NCBI GenBank assembly: GCA_900467745.1
Contig: UBQW01000001.1
Coordinates: forward strand, 110,006 to 174,005
From: Hyphomicrobiales bacterium
Lineage (GTDB): Bacteria > Pseudomonadota > Alphaproteobacteria > Rhizobiales > Rhizobiaceae
DNA length: 64,000 bases
Reading direction: 5' to 3'
Part shown: positions 63,968 to 64,000 of the stretch, one piece after another
How positions within the stretch are numbered: position 1 is the stretch's first letter
Layout of the letters: each line of letters begins with the position of its first letter
The notes under the pieces: model-generated
What the model saw: the letters and a program-made list of their open reading frames with translations, nothing else
What the model was told of the DNA's origin: nothing
Databases searched by the model: none
Translations under genes and position numbers: made by a program

Positions 63968-64000
63968 CGCGCAAGCAGTCAAACAAGAACGCCCGCATCG

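Overview
The window looks like chromosomal or chromid DNA of an alphaproteobacterium in the Rhizobiaceae (Rhizobium/Agrobacterium/Sinorhizobium relatives). The evidence is the high GC content with strong third-position G/C bias, a RopA-type porin, and above all a succinoglycan-type exo cluster whose proteins match rhizobial ExoZ, Q, F, Y, X, U, W, H, K, L, A, M, O and P in motifs and length. I see no rRNA, tRNA, CRISPR, insertion sequence or phage gene.

Region 1 (1-17.7 kb) is an efflux and stress region. It holds an RND pump (adaptor plus transporter) with a co-directional alpha/beta-hydrolase-fold protein and a divergent LysR regulator; an SDR oxidoreductase with its own divergent LysR; a small acidic protein beside a 3-methyladenine DNA glycosylase; a compact marR-emrA-emrB operon with 8-bp gene overlaps; and a second RND adaptor/transporter pair. 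No outer-membrane channel gene accompanies the pumps.

Region 2 (17.7-34.3 kb) is the exopolysaccharide cluster. exoY-F-Q-Z run leftward from a long AT-rich intergenic region; exoX and exoU run rightward from it; exoW runs leftward; exoH-K-(L+A)-M-O-P run rightward. ExoY primes the lipid carrier, the glycosyltransferases build the repeat unit, ExoH and ExoZ acylate it, ExoP/ExoQ/ExoF polymerise and export it, and ExoK trims it. ExoL and ExoA lie in one uninterrupted frame. ExoT, ExoV, ExoI, ExoN and ExoB are not in the window.

Region 3 (34.3-50 kb) is housekeeping and accessory: a PPP-type phosphatase, two Rrf2 regulators, small proteins, glutamine-dependent NAD synthetase, a stand-alone AlaDH/PNT-family protein, the porin, a ZntB/CorA-like transporter, an FAD/GcvT demethylating-dehydrogenase-type enzyme, and a three-subunit membrane-bound GMC dehydrogenase (Tat-exported small subunit, FAD/Fe-S subunit, tri-heme cytochrome).

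Region 4 (50-53.3 kb) is an envelope methionine-sulfoxide repair operon, msrB-dipZ-msrA. Both reductases carry N-terminal export or anchor segments, and the DipZ-like electron carrier contains a methionine-rich linker.

Region 5 (53.6-64 kb) is the most unusual part. UDP-galactopyranose mutase, a TPR plus OGT-like (GT41) glycosyltransferase, and a 1745-residue Ser/Thr-rich protein made almost wholly of octapeptides lie in one direction. A putative glycosyltransferase-like gene diverges from them. The octads are organised into a 17-octad (136-residue, 408-bp) unit present about 12 times, in two alternating types. I infer, without proof, a dedicated glycosyltransferase/repeat-protein surface system.
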